From Pleurodeles waltl (taxonomy: Eukaryota; Chordata; Amphibia; Caudata; Salamandridae): DNA of 64,000 nt. Shown piece after piece: positions 35,125 to 46,249 of the stretch. The notes beneath the pieces are model-generated. The model saw only the letters and a program-made list of their open reading frames with translations, made no database searches and was not told where the DNA came from. Location of the stretch: positions 224,823,442 to 224,887,441 of the forward strand of contig NC_090450.1 in assembly GCF_031143425.1 (NCBI RefSeq), written 5' to 3'. Each line of letters begins with the position of its first letter. Within the stretch, counting starts at the first letter, position 1. The position numbers and the translations under genes were made by a program.

Positions 35125-36700
35125 ATATGATGCACAAACAATAGGTATGGAAATTGGGTTTAGGAAAATATGTGTCAATTCTGCATCAGCAAATACATTC
35201 TTGATTTGTTTTGACCCTATTAAAATCTTGGATTCCATCACACTTTCAGATTAGAAAAGAAGTGATCAGTTTGTGCTTTCCAGTTTATTTATCCACAATG
35301 ATTATTTAGGTGCCTTCGCAGGGCTCAAGTGGCTATCGTAGTTGGAACCTTCCCACCTCTGAGTTCCGGTGCAGTGCACCGGCTGCACCACTAGTAGCTA
35401 CGTACCTTTTTAATTACAATTGGGCAGGTAACAGCAGGTTTTTTAAATGTCTTTTTTTATTTATTACATGCGCTTAATATCAAACAAATCAATTTCTGGG
35501 TGCAGGGATAGGAATAATGACTCTTGAACAAGGAAAGAGATATCTAATACGGGAAGGAAAAAATACATTGGTCTAACATGTCATACTACAAGATAGCTGC
35601 CGAAAAATCTGAACAACTCTACAGGAGCAGATAGTACAACAGTAGCGCGAATAGTGTTAGTCCTATGCAATGTTCATGATTTGGTGTGATTTCAAGTCGG
35701 CTTAGAAGAGTTAATCGATGGTGCTTCTTTGCATAAAGAAAGGGAGGTATTTCATAATTCGGAATCAGCAGTGGCAAGTTGTATCCCTCTGTAATGTTTT
35801 TTTTCCATTGCCGATGAGTAATTTACTGTCTTTACTAGGGTGTAGGTTTCTTCTGGTCTTTTTTAGGATAAGTAAATCAGATAAATATTTGGGTGAGCAG
35901 AGGTGTGGTGCTGTCTAACTGACGGAGAGGGCGTTTAACATGATTTGCTGACATAGGGAAAGCCAGTTTAGTTTGGCTCTATAGGGCGGAATGTGTTCAT
36001 GTTTTCGAGCCAAAGATAATTCTTAATGTTCTGTCTTATCCTCTCCTGTTCTACAGCAATTAAGAGAACTGTGGGAGCACCCCAGGTCTGTGTGTCCCCC
36101 AGAGAACCAGCACAGATCAGCATAATGAATTTGAAATACCTGGGTGAGACATTGGGCAAAATGAGGAACGAAATTTCACATTTCACAAATTTCACATTAA
36201 ATATGGCAAAGTGAAATTTGAAAACAAATATAATACGTTTGATGAAATTTTACAAAATGCATTGTGTCACTTAGTAAATATGCCGCTGTATTTTTGGCCT
36301 TCTAATGCCACATTAGCATAAAAAAATGATGCTTATGTGGCGGTGGAATGGTGTTAGGGGTTATTAAATATGCCCCGTAGGCCCATATTTAAGAAACGTT
36401 TTTACCGGCTTTGTGTCTTTTTTTATGCAAGAGCAGTGTTAACTTGTCACCACATTTATAATTTGACACTAGACCCGTCTAGCGACAAAATATCAATTAG
36501 CGTCTTCTTTTTTTTTGGGAGTGGCTAGCCCTCCAGAGCCATATTTATACCCCAACACTAAAACAACGCATATAGGAACCGGTCCCAAAAAATGATGCAA
36601 AGCCCAATTTATGTCAAATGTTAACGCCTAGCCAGACCAGGCTTTAAAATGAGGCCCACACATCACTACTTAAGGAAAACACACAGGGCCTGAATTCTTC
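35125..36700. other. Non-coding flank with MITE fragments
   Basis: Mostly featureless. Between 36,260 and 36,670 the terminal-type motifs AAATATGCC, TAAATATGCCCC, GGCCCATATTTAAG and GCCATATTTATACC occur close together in both orientations, suggesting one or two nested, truncated MITEs of the same class as those at 8.6 and 22.5 kb. I cannot pair their ends confidently. Confidence 0.4.
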
Positions 36701-37400
36701 AAAAGGGGTGCCAAAAATAGCAACGCCGCTCTGTACCACTTTTAAAATGCAGGGATGCGCTGTATTTACAGAAATAGGGCGTACCCCTGCGTTGCAGCCG
36801 CCGAATTAAGCTGCCTATGCCAAGGCAGGTATCCTTGCACCATAGTGCAAAGGTGTTGGCATTGAGGGGATAGATTGTTTATGTGAAGGAAGGTGTCCCT
36901 TCCTGCACATAAACAATCTAAAATGGCGATTGGGCACTTCTATGTGTGCTTCAAAATGCAGCACACATAGAAGTACCAAAGTGTCATTTTGGAATGATTG
37001 CTTATGTGCAGGAAGGGACACCTTCCTGCCCATAAACAATCACCCCTGGCATTTTGCTCTTTCTATATGTGGAAAAATCAAGAAACTAGGAGGAATAAAA
37101 GCATTCCTCCTAGTTTTGCCATGCTAATGCCATCCCTGGGGTGGTGTTGGTTTTTGGCTCTGCCACAAGTTTACGATTACCTGTAAATCTGGGGCAGCGT
37201 CAAAAGCAATGGATGTTGTGGTGGAATCCCCACTGAAACACCCATTGCACGCCCCTCTGATGCAGAAAACTGCATTGGTGGGGCGCATATTTACAAGGAG
37301 GTGTAAGGCCACAAAAAGTGGCGTTACACCTCCTTGCAAATATGGACCAGTGGTTAGCGCCAATGGAGCGTCATGAAAAGTGACGCTCCAGTGGTGTTGG
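36700..37400. mobile_element. Hairpin-chain repeat (R1), copy 1
   Basis: About 0.7 kb made of a row of short palindromes with normal spacing between them: 36,749-36,790, 36,873-36,918, 36,936-36,974, 36,996-37,041, 37,083-37,116, 37,287-37,343 and 37,364-37,391. For example AAACTAGGAGGAAT pairs with ATTCCTCCTAGTTT, and CAAGGAGGTGTAA with TTACACCTCCTTG. A homologous direct-orientation copy lies at 55,230-55,830 and a partial one at 41,930-42,400. It is non-coding and immediately precedes the H3 transposase gene, so it could be the element's 5' subterminal region. Confidence 0.65.
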
Positions 37401-37480
37401 GGGCTCTTAAGTCTGTCCTACAGAAGGAGCATTTGCAACCTCCTGGAAAACATAGAGCTGTTAATGCTCCAGCTTGAAAA

Positions 37481-38196
37481 ATGTCGCAGATGACAGCGAC
37501 GACAACAGTTCCATCCAGCACCACCACACCAACCCAAACAACACCACAACAGAGACAAAGGCAGCACTAAAGGCAGGAGAGGCTATATCCACAGCGTACA
37601 ACCATCCTTGGGCTCAGGGAACAAGATGTCATCAGAAACTACAGTCTAAAGCGGGAGTCCATTGTATGCCTGCTGAAGCACAAAGCGCCAGACATCATTG
37701 CAAGGGTGGTAACTCCAACAAATATTCCACCCATGAACAAACTCCTCGCTGCCCTCCGCATGCTGGCGTCAGGATCATTTCAGACAACGGGCACACAAGT
37801 GGCTGGTATCTCCAAGCTATCCTTCTCAGCCTTCCTACCAAAGGTTCTGGATGGAAACATCCACCTCACACCCAACTACATCTGCTTCCCCAACACCCAG
37901 AAACTGCAGCAAGGAGACCAAGCAAGGTTTCTACCTAATTGCTGTGTTGCCGCATGTGCTGGGTGCAATGGAATACACCTATGTCCAACTTGTGCCACCT
38001 GCAGCAACGGAACACCTCTACAGGAACCCCAAACACACCCATTTGATAAATGTGCAGGCCATTGTGGACTACCATGGACTATTCACAAACATCCTAACCA
38101 AATATTCAGGCAGTGTCCATAATGCCTACATATTCCGGCATTCCACCATCAATGAGCGGCTCCAGGATGGGCAATATGGCAATAGGCTACTCATAG
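37481..38196 (+). pseudogene. HARBI1-type transposase of a second Harbinger lineage (H3), first exon
   Basis: From the ATG at 37,481 a Gln/Thr-rich leader with a stop at about 37,568 runs into G-L-R-E-Q-D-V-I-R-N-Y-S-L and P-P-M-N-K-L-L-A-A-L-R-M-L-A-S-G-S-F-Q, the N-terminal helical region. A one-base insertion near 37,912 moves the frame. Then come G-F-Y-L-I-A and G-A-M-E-Y-T, where the family has G-A-I-D-x-T-H, so the first catalytic Asp is replaced by Glu. I-N-V-Q-A-I-V-D and G-S-V-H-N-A-Y-I follow, and L-L-I-G ends exactly at a GTAAGC donor (38,197). The exon with the remaining catalytic residues was not found downstream. Sequence differs clearly from H2, so it is a separate lineage. Confidence 0.65.
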
Positions 38197-38764
38197 GTAA
38201 GCCACCATATCCATCAGTATACAGACAACACACCAACCTTGTAGGACAAACAAGACATACACCACACTAAACACACATGGGCAGGTCAACACTGATGTAC
38301 AGACAACACATATGCCACATGCCACACTACACAGGTTCATTGCACATCACACACACATACCCCCATATGTACATAATACAGCCACAACCTGACTGGTACA
38401 CCACATGAAGGGCAGAAGGAGCTATGTCCTCTTGCAGGCAGAAGCTGGTCCCAAACCACTACAAGTGTCCACTTTATTGACAACTGAATATAGATCCCAC
38501 ACACATTACACAAAACAATGAGTAGCTCAGCTATGACAATGACATAGGCCATGTCACTGTAAAGAAAGTCACATATAGGCACAGCCCCACATTTGTCATG
38601 GTGTTCAAGCCTCCGGCGGCACCAAGATGAAATGCCACCCAAGTGTTGCCATTACCAGCTACATATCACTTACACATATCTAATGTGCCAGTAGTGTGCA
38701 CCTTTACCTGTCTGCTGCATTATGCCGCACACATAGGAATACAACATCACCAGCCATGAAAGAC

Positions 38765-39260
38765 CATGGGGCAGATTAATGAGAAGTGGTGCAGCACCTA
38801 GTCCAATACCACTTCACATGCGCCCCTTATCGCCCCCTAACGTGTCCACATGTGCACCGTATACAAGAAACGGCCCACCATGGCGCAGAGTAGGTATAAT
38901 AATGTCAAGATAATGGATGCCATGGTGGAACTTCATAGGAATTTTGAGAACCTACCTGACCTTTCCTGCACCGTACATAGGGACACATGCAAAAATATAG
39001 TGTGCCCCCTCCCAATGCCTGTACTGTGCATGTGTTGAAAGTTTCTGTGATAAATCATGTATAGGAACCTTGGAGATTCCTCTGCGCCTATTTTACTACT
39101 GCTTTAATTGTGTAAGTCACACCCTTGTACACATGATGGCTGGCACAGGCATAATCTGCCACAAAGGGTCACTAAGTGTTGCACTGAATGCGTAGTGCCA
39201 CATGGTAACATGGAGGTTTGAGTTTGGCTTCATAGGGCTACCATGGTGTCAATACAAATG
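38765..39260. mobile_element. MITE-type arm (R2), plus orientation
   Basis: Starts GGGCAGATTAATGAGAAGTG and continues GGTGCAGCACC...GCGCCCCTTAT. The reverse complement of 41,520-41,590 carries the same words in the same order, so the two arms are inverted repeats bracketing 2.8 kb that includes exon 1 of the H3 accessory gene. Either two separate MITEs or one larger inverted structure. Confidence 0.45.
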
Positions 39261-40077
39261 ACACCATTATGGTGCAAAGAGGTGGTAGCTTCTATTAAGA
39301 ATAGGACACAGCCTCAAATATGGATAACACAACACATATTTGGCATGGTTGAACTGTCAGTTCGGATTTATTTTGATAGTCACCAGGTCCCTGAGCCACA
39401 ACCCATGATAGTAATGTCCATCAACACAAACCAATGCAACCAATCCACAAAACAGGAATACGCACAATACTAGAAGCAAGTCTGAGTCACCAATCCACCT
39501 AAAACTAACATCTGCCATGGAACATACAAAACCACAAATATGCTTTACCAACACATGTACTCTCATTCCTTTGCAGCCGACCAATGTTACGGCATTCAGC
39601 CATGGGTGACGTGAAATCAACCCAGCCATAGTCCACTGCCTCCTCTTAGTACGATTTGTCAAGGGTATGACATGCATTACCATGTAGTGGACATAGCCCA
39701 TCATATCTGTGTTGTTGTTAAACATACATTTGGAAATCAGACATTACAATGTCATAGACCCACAAATATGTGCTAGATCACATACGTACATTCCCAGGAC
39801 ACATGAGGTAACATGTATGTGTACAAAGTCTAGCAACACATGCACATATGCAAATGGTATCAGTCATCACATGCATCACACACACACATACAAACATAAT
39901 GGTAACACATACCAATGTTACAGTCAAAATATGAACGCACATGCACACACAGATAGCCATACCATACTGACTACATACATGCATAGTTCCTGTGACATGG
40001 TATGTGAATTTGGGTGCGCTGTCAGTCTTTTCAACAAAATCCACGCATTCCTGTTATCTGTCAAACGGCAATACTCC

Positions 40078-40308
40078 ATACTCCGCTATGCCAAAAAAGA
40101 CACCTGTCCCCAGCGCGTCGATCGCAACTCCACAGGCCATGTCAGCCTTCATGGAAAGAAATACTACACAGTATGCATCAAATTTTTTTATGCAAAAGCA
40201 AGTGTTTCATACTTTGCTAATCAAAAAAATGACTCCTGCCCCCTGCGCGTCAATTGCAGGTCTTGAGGCCTTGTCAGCCTCAATGGGAAAAAATTGACCG
40301 TCATGCGT
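40078..40308. repeat. Two-copy duplication, period about 131 bp
   Basis: ACTCCGCTATG...AAAAAAGACACCTG...CCAGCGCGTC at 40,080 is echoed by ACTTTGCTAAT...AAAAAATGACTCCTG...CTGCGCGTC at 40,211, with GTCAGCCTTCATGG / GTCAGCCTCAATGG later in each. It lies about 370 bp upstream of the accessory gene start and may be part of its 5' region. Confidence 0.6.
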
Positions 40309-41199
40309 CCAAAAAAAAGCATTTAGAAAATGTGACACGCAGGCCCAGTAAGTGATGAAACAGGACCTCCCGGCTGCATACATGGTACAGTGATTTCACT
40401 TTCACTTCACAGACTGTTTGTCTGTGACTGTGTGAGGGTGTGTGGAGCTGGTGGTGGTGGAGGATCAGTATTGTTGGAAAGTTTTGTGCTGTGTCCTATT
40501 GCTGTTGTGTGCTTTTTGTCTTTTTCCTCAGTGTTTTGTAGTGTTTTTGTCCTGTATTTGTCATTGTTCTGGGGGGAGTTTGTCTAGGGGTAGCATAGTT
40601 TGTTGGGATATTTTGTGGTAGGTGGGGTAGTTAAATATTTTTGGGGGGGCTCTTGCATTTGCAGTTTGCTCATAATGCATAATGTCTGGGAAAGGGAGAG
40701 CAACGAAGATGATAGCAGATTAACTGGGAGGGTTCATTTGGCTGGTGCAGCATTGCCTTCTCATGATGCTAGTTTTGGGTGGGCGCGTAATGCAGGGCTA
40801 CCCCACAGAAGCACGGAAGCTGCAGTGGGGCAAGGTGCTCCACCACCTTTACCGAGTATTCGGACCACCAGTTAAAACACAGTTGGGCCGACCTCATAGC
40901 ACGGAAACAAGATTTACTGAATCACCTAGGGATTTAGACTGGTGGACCAGTTAGTAAGTACCCCATTTGAATGGCAACATCCTTATTTGCATGTGCATGA
41001 AAGGCAGACATAAGGTTGAGTGCAGCATGTTTTGTCAAGGGTCAGGACAGGTTGCCTAGTGTCTGATTTAAGAGCCCCGTGTGCCTCCTTAGTGCTGCCA
41101 TAGTGAAATTCATGACTGACGCTAAGGCAGCGCTGAATAGTATTTTCCCTGTGGCCTATTAACAAAGTAGGGTGATGCATGCATAGCTCTACTTTCTTA

Positions 41200-41590
41200 A
41201 GCCTTGCACAACATGATGGCTACACCAGGCATAATGTATGTGAGGGGGGCCTACACTTGTAAGGGCAAAATAAATAGGGCAGGGAATTCTTTTATATATC
41301 ATTGCACCATTTTTCCTGTACTTTGCGTAGAGCAGGTGTTAAAAGGGGACACACCATTAAATATGATGGGCCCGTCTGTACTTTGCAAGAGTGGTGCAAA
41401 ATGTTTTATGCTACTCCTGCTGAGTACATCATTTGTGTCTAAATAAAAATACACAATTGCCCTGTACCCTGTGACATGGTGCGCCACATATTTTATCCGG
41501 CGCACACATGGTGGGGATAAGGGGGAGCTAAGGGGCACAAGGACAGTTGTGATGCACTGGGTGCAGCACCACTTTCCTTAAATCTGAGCC
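41200..41590. mobile_element. MITE-type arm (R2), minus orientation, in intron 1 of the H3 accessory gene
   Basis: Ends GGTGCAGCACCACTTTCCTT followed by AAATCTGAGCC, the inverted form of the left edge at 38,765 and of the right edge of the MITE at 22,905. The inner part shares GAGCAGGTGTTAA...GGACACA with 43,590-43,630. Confidence 0.45.
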
Positions 41591-41929
41591 TTTGTGTCTT
41601 TGGCCACCGGCATTTAAGGGAGCATAGCTATGCACTAGGTCCAGACTACTTGCACATTCCTCTTTGTGTATATTTTGCCTCACAAACAGCTCATGATCTT
41701 TCTATTATCTGACACACATGTGCTGAATTTGTACCACAGGCCTTCCCTGTTTTACAGGCAGTATGGGACAGGCCTGCATCTGAGCCAGCGTTAGCACCTT
41801 ACTCAGAACCCTGCACCAATACAGTCATACTTGGACCACAGTGCAACTGTGTCTGTGTTTAGAGGTGTGTACATGCCAAGTTGGTATCCCTTCCTGGATA
41901 TAAGTGGTCTACTATGGCATCAATGGCTG

Positions 41930-42400
41930 CCCACACAGTATTGTAAAGACATCTGTAATGTTATTCACTTACTGTGCAGGAAGGAACAAGTAACTGAACA
42001 TAAGGAAACTGCCATGGCATTTTAGCTCTTGTGTGTCTGCCTTGAAATGGTGCACACATATTATAAACAAGAAACATGAAACAAGGATCTATCAATGCAT
42101 TCCTCAACACTTTGCTATGTTCACTGGGCAGTTGTTAGTCTTCTGGCACTGATAATGAGTAAGATGTCTTCCACATCTGGGGCAGGGTCAAAAGCAATGG
42201 GTGTTACAATGGGACGGCCACTGCCACACCCATTGTGTCCCCCTCTGATGTAGAATACTGTGTCATGCTGCCCCTTATGGACATGGAGGTGTAACGTAAC
42301 AAAACCCCTGCATTACAAATCCATGTACATATGGTACAGTGAAATGCACCTTAGGAGCGTCAGGGAAAGTGATGCTTTGGTGGTGCCAGGGGGTCCATTA
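41930..42400. mobile_element. Hairpin-chain repeat (R1), partial copy
   Basis: Carries TCTGGGGCAGGGTCAAAAGC, ACACCCATTG, CCCCTCTGATG and GGAGGTGTAA in the same order as 37,180-37,320, so it is a diverged copy of R1. It lies in intron 1 of the H3 accessory gene. Its palindromes are more worn than in copy 1. Confidence 0.55.
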
Positions 42401-43359
42401 TCTGGCTCTTTGTCTCCCAGATGGATTATTAATGTTTGACAGTTGTTCTGACCTACCACTAAGTAGACTTGCTTACTCAACGAGTTGAATGTGAAACTGT
42501 GTCCATGCACAGAAATCTTCATAAATCATTAAGCTCTGTTTTCCTGACATGCATTGCAGGTGATCCTCCACCTTACACCAGTAGAGAAGTGTCCTTATTT
42601 GAAGACCCCGAGGCAGCCAGTAAGTGTCACCTTGTGCGTCATGTGTGTCATTCCAGAGTTTAGTGTGAGAGGGTCTGATGTGTGCAATGCAAGGCTGAAA
42701 TGTATTGTGTGACCAATGAGATGGCGTCTTCTGGTTTAGGATATAGATATCATGTCTGATGCTATGTTGAGGATGGAGAATTAGTTGATTGTTGCACAAG
42801 TGCCAACATATGTTGTAGTGGAATTGTGGATGTTAGGAAAAGGAATCATGCCCACATGTACATTGATGTCAATCATGATATGTGTCTGAGCTGCTGTTCA
42901 TCTGGTTAGCATGCCTGTTGCCAACATATTTGTCACAGCACTTTTTACAGCACTGTGTGCCACACATAGCTTTCAGTTACACAGGAAATAGAACAGATGA
43001 TGTACATGTGTTGAGGTCTCTAGGGGGCTTATATAGGAGACACTTGCATCACCAGTACCTCACTACTCTTCAGATTTTAAGTGAGGCAGCGGTGGTGCAA
43101 GGAGCCTAATTGTGCTAGCCAACAGTCAGTTGAGTACACAATGAGAATACAACTCTGCTCCAGGTGGTTGTGGGACATGTCTACGGGTTGTAGCAAGCTA
43201 AATGTGTGCAGAATTACCAACATGGTCGACCCATCATGATATATGTGAGTGATCTTGGTCACATCATGGGTGTTAGAATGTGAATGCTGAGTATGTACCT
43301 GGTACTTAGGAAATGTCTGACATGCACGTGCATATGTAGTTCAATACAAAGGAATACTG

Positions 43360-43760
43360 TAGCTGCACCCAGTGCAGTACCAATCTTACTGTGCCCCTTA
43401 TTGCACCCTTAGAGCCACCAAGTATGTGCTGCATTACACAATTCACACACCATAGCACAGGGTAGTGGGCAATAGGTACAACATCTGTAGACAACATAGA
43501 TGTACGTTTCAGACTTTGGCCAAACTATATGGGCACTAAGCCTGAACTGTACATGTGGGACCAATCTGAGCAATGGTGTGCCCCTTTGTAATGTGTGCTC
43601 TGAGCAGGTGTTAACCCAAGGACACATGGATGATGCTTTGCCAAACCTTAGAATTGCCGGTGGGAAGTTTCTTGTCCCCCTATCATATGGCCCCCACCTT
43701 GCATGAGTTGTCATGATACCAGCCGGGGCTTGATGTAGCACCAGGGGTGTTAAAGTGGTG
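43360..43760. mobile_element. MITE-type repeat (R2), third copy
   Basis: GCTGCACCCAGTGCAGTACC...TGTGCCCCTTATTGCACCC near 43,368 parallels 38,790-38,840. The later GAGCAGGTGTTAACCCAAGG matches the 41,330 region. Lies in intron 2 of the H3 accessory gene. Confidence 0.45.
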
Positions 43761-44680
43761 GACTGCCTGCATTGCGCCGCTTATTGACAACGGCACAGGG
43801 ATTCTGGACTTGTTGGGCCCCTTGATCCTCACTACTATAATGATGCAAATGTTGCATAAGGACATAGTAGTCCACTTACTTCTGGGCCCTGATGGTCAAC
43901 AATGGATAGCCGTTACCCCTGTGACATGTACATGATACTGTAGATGGCTGGTAGGAAGTTAGTATAGATTTGAAGTTTGCCAGTGTTGTGGAATGTGTGG
44001 TGGACAGCATGTGTCATCTGAGGATGCTGTGTACATTGCATGTCTGTTATACCTCCACCCAATGCTGTATTCAATGCCATGTCCTCCTCATGTTGCAGTT
44101 GCCAATATGACCCCAGCCGGGAAACATGCATTTGAGAAGAGGGCTGACAGGTACAGACACATCATGGAGGTACAGGCCAAGTATCAAAGGATGGAAAAGA
44201 AATATAGGAGGGAAAAATCCACTGGGGCATGACTTGCATTTTCCCATGGGGGACCTCTGCTACAGCCCACATCTGTGCAGGCCACATCAGGGAAACAATC
44301 TGGGGTCAGGAGGGCCTCTACTGGTCCTACCCCCTCCACATCTACTGTGCCTATCCACAGCCAAGCACCCCAACAACCACCTGCTCCAGCCACAACCTCA
44401 ACCTTTGAGGCCGACATGAGATGCAACATTGCAGCCATGATGGCAAGATTGGATAAATTAGAAAAAGACAATGCCAGGAACTGCAAATTGCTTAAGTACT
44501 GAAAGAAGAAACCGAAGAAGATGTGAACTATTTGTGCCACAGCCTCCCAGTTCCTTCCCTTCTCCCTTTTACTAATGTTAACTTTTTTAGTGGGTTTTAG
44601 TTTGGTAGGGTTAGGTTAGTTAAATAGTGTAGGTTAGTTGTAGGTTAGTGTAAGTATAGTTGGGGTAGTTTTTAATACAT

Positions 44681-44990
44681 GTTAGACTTGGCATCCTTGG
44701 TGTTGTCACCCCTAACTTTTTGCCTCTACTTTCCAAGTTGTTTCTGTGTGCTGGACTCTGTATTTGTTGTTTTGTTTGCTCTGGACACTTTACCACTGCT
44801 GACCAGTGCTAAAGTGTAAGTGTTCCCTGTATAAATTATATGTGTACATTGGTTTAGCCATGTTTGGCATTTTTGATTTGATTTACTAGTAAGTCCCTAG
44901 TAAAGTGCACTAGAAGTGCCCAGGGCCTGTAAATCAAATGCTAGTGGGCCTGCTGCACGGGTTGTGCCACCCACATTAGTAAACAATAAA
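44681..44990 (+). mobile_element. Truncated LTR fragment related to the 46-53 kb element
   Basis: Begins TGTTAGACTTGGCATCC and continues through TTTACCACTGCTGACCAGTG, TGATTTACTAGTAAGTCCCT and GGGCCTGCTGCACGGGTTGT. Reading the LTRs at 46-53 kb on their minus strand gives the same words in the same order. This fragment is therefore in the opposite orientation to the complete element, and only the outer 0.3 kb remains. Confidence 0.65.
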
Positions 44991-46009
44991 AAATATATAT
45001 TTTGGGGAGTTGGGTGGGAGTTATGTTGGGGTTTCTATGTTGATTAAAAAAAAAAAATAACTTACAAAAAATATATATTTGTTTAGGATATAGGTCAAGT
45101 TAGTACATGTGTAACCTTAGTTTCTGTTGTCCTACTCGTAACTTGTCTCTTAACAATGTTTAGAGTGTGGCATTACATATGTAAGATCAGTTTAGAATAG
45201 GATAGATAGGTGTAGGTGTAAGTTAAGATAAGTTAGCTTAGGTTAGTTTAGTGTAAGGTAGTGTATATGTTAGGTTTTTACATGATGTTCTTATTGTGTT
45301 TTAATAAATCCAGTTGGTATTAGACAACTATCTCTCCAAGTTGATTGAGTGCCTGGGTGTTTCTCATGTGTGCACTGGCCAAGTAGGAAGAATGCTTTAT
45401 GATATTCTTTCTGTCTTTATTTCCATGGATGACCATGCACATCCCCTATGACCAAGGAGCTGTTAGATTGGCTTCTAAAAGACTTCAGCTACTCAAAACA
45501 TTTGTCATCCATAATTCCAGCCATTCACACTGTGTAGGTATACAGAATCTTTGACCGTAAGTATGGAACTTCAACTGTCATCGCTGGGATGTGGCAGAAT
45601 TATTGGTGGAAAGTGTGACTCATATGACATTAGCCATTTTAGGGTCTGTATCCTGGCACACTGACAGCTGTCTATCACTGATGCAATTCACCTCTTCTGA
45701 AGCACATATATTAGTTGTACTAGTGCTGTCATCTGGGTAAATTACCAGACACTTGGTTCTGACCGATGCATGCCATATGTCAACTTAAATGGATATCTAT
45801 TCTATACCTGTATTTAAGGCTATGTATGTTGGTTGTAGCCAACAACACCGGCATTCACCTTTTTCATGTAAGGACCTTAGTGTGTGGCTTTGTGTCTGAC
45901 AGTGATGCACACATGTAATTAGGTTATGTTCTCATTGACATAGCTTCACACAGTGCATACATTTAGCTGAGTTGATGGATCACAGTAAACGTTGACATGT
46001 TGCATGGGC
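44991..46009. other. Converging 3' flanks of the two H3 accessory genes, non-coding
   Basis: Contains AATAAA at about 45,303 on the plus strand, a possible polyadenylation site for the plus-strand gene after the LTR fragment. GTTAGGTTAGTT-type simple sequence lies on both sides of the LTR fragment (44,605-44,660 and 45,210-45,280). No coding signal. Confidence 0.4.
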
Positions 46010-46244
46010 GCAAGGAGATTTATTTACAGGTGCAAGTGTATTTTCCAATGTAATACAATGTGCAGTTCACAGACCTCGTGAGAGATCGCAAGCCATTTGT
46101 TGTCCATTTAGAATCCAAGGGTGAGGGACAAGTCATGAGACATGGTTAGGAGAGGTGTGCATTAGTGGGGAGGTGTCCAAATTGGCATGAATTGAGATAA
46201 TGATAGTACATTGCAGACAAGTCAACAGTGGTAGAGTGAAGATG

Positions 46245-46249
46245 GGCAC
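46245..46249. repeat. Left target-site duplication GGCAC
   Basis: GGCAC immediately before the first LTR base pair TG; the same five bases follow the right LTR at 53,499-53,503. Confidence 0.85.

Larger units (their letters stand above)
40682..44502 (+). pseudogene. H3 accessory gene, three exons, SANT-like domain and coiled coil
   Basis: Exon 1 (40,682-40,953) opens M-S-G-K-G-R-A-T-K-M-I, has a TAA after about 13 codons, then E-A-R-K-L-Q-W-G-K-V-L-H-H-L and, in another frame, A-D-L-I-A-R-K-Q-D-L-L-N-H-L, the remains of a helical DNA-binding domain. Its donor is GTAAGTA. Exon 2 (42,560-42,619, 60 bp) is flanked by TTGCAG and GTAAGTG and encodes P-P-P-Y-T-S-R-E-V-S. Exon 3 starts at 44,099 after GTTGCAG and encodes R-Y-R-H-I-M-E-V-Q-A-K-Y-Q-R-M-E-K, a stop at 44,230, a Thr/Pro-rich linker and a terminal coiled coil (M-M-A-R-L-D-K-L-E-K-D-N-A) ending at 44,502. 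Exon phases fit together. It is in the same orientation as HARBI1 of H3 and probably belongs to it. Function is inferred only. Confidence 0.55.

Noticed and set aside
39709..40266. 185-codon ORF with many Cys and His, possibly a zinc-finger protein
   Set aside because: No regular zinc-finger spacing; it spans ACATG-rich simple sequence and a 131-bp duplication.
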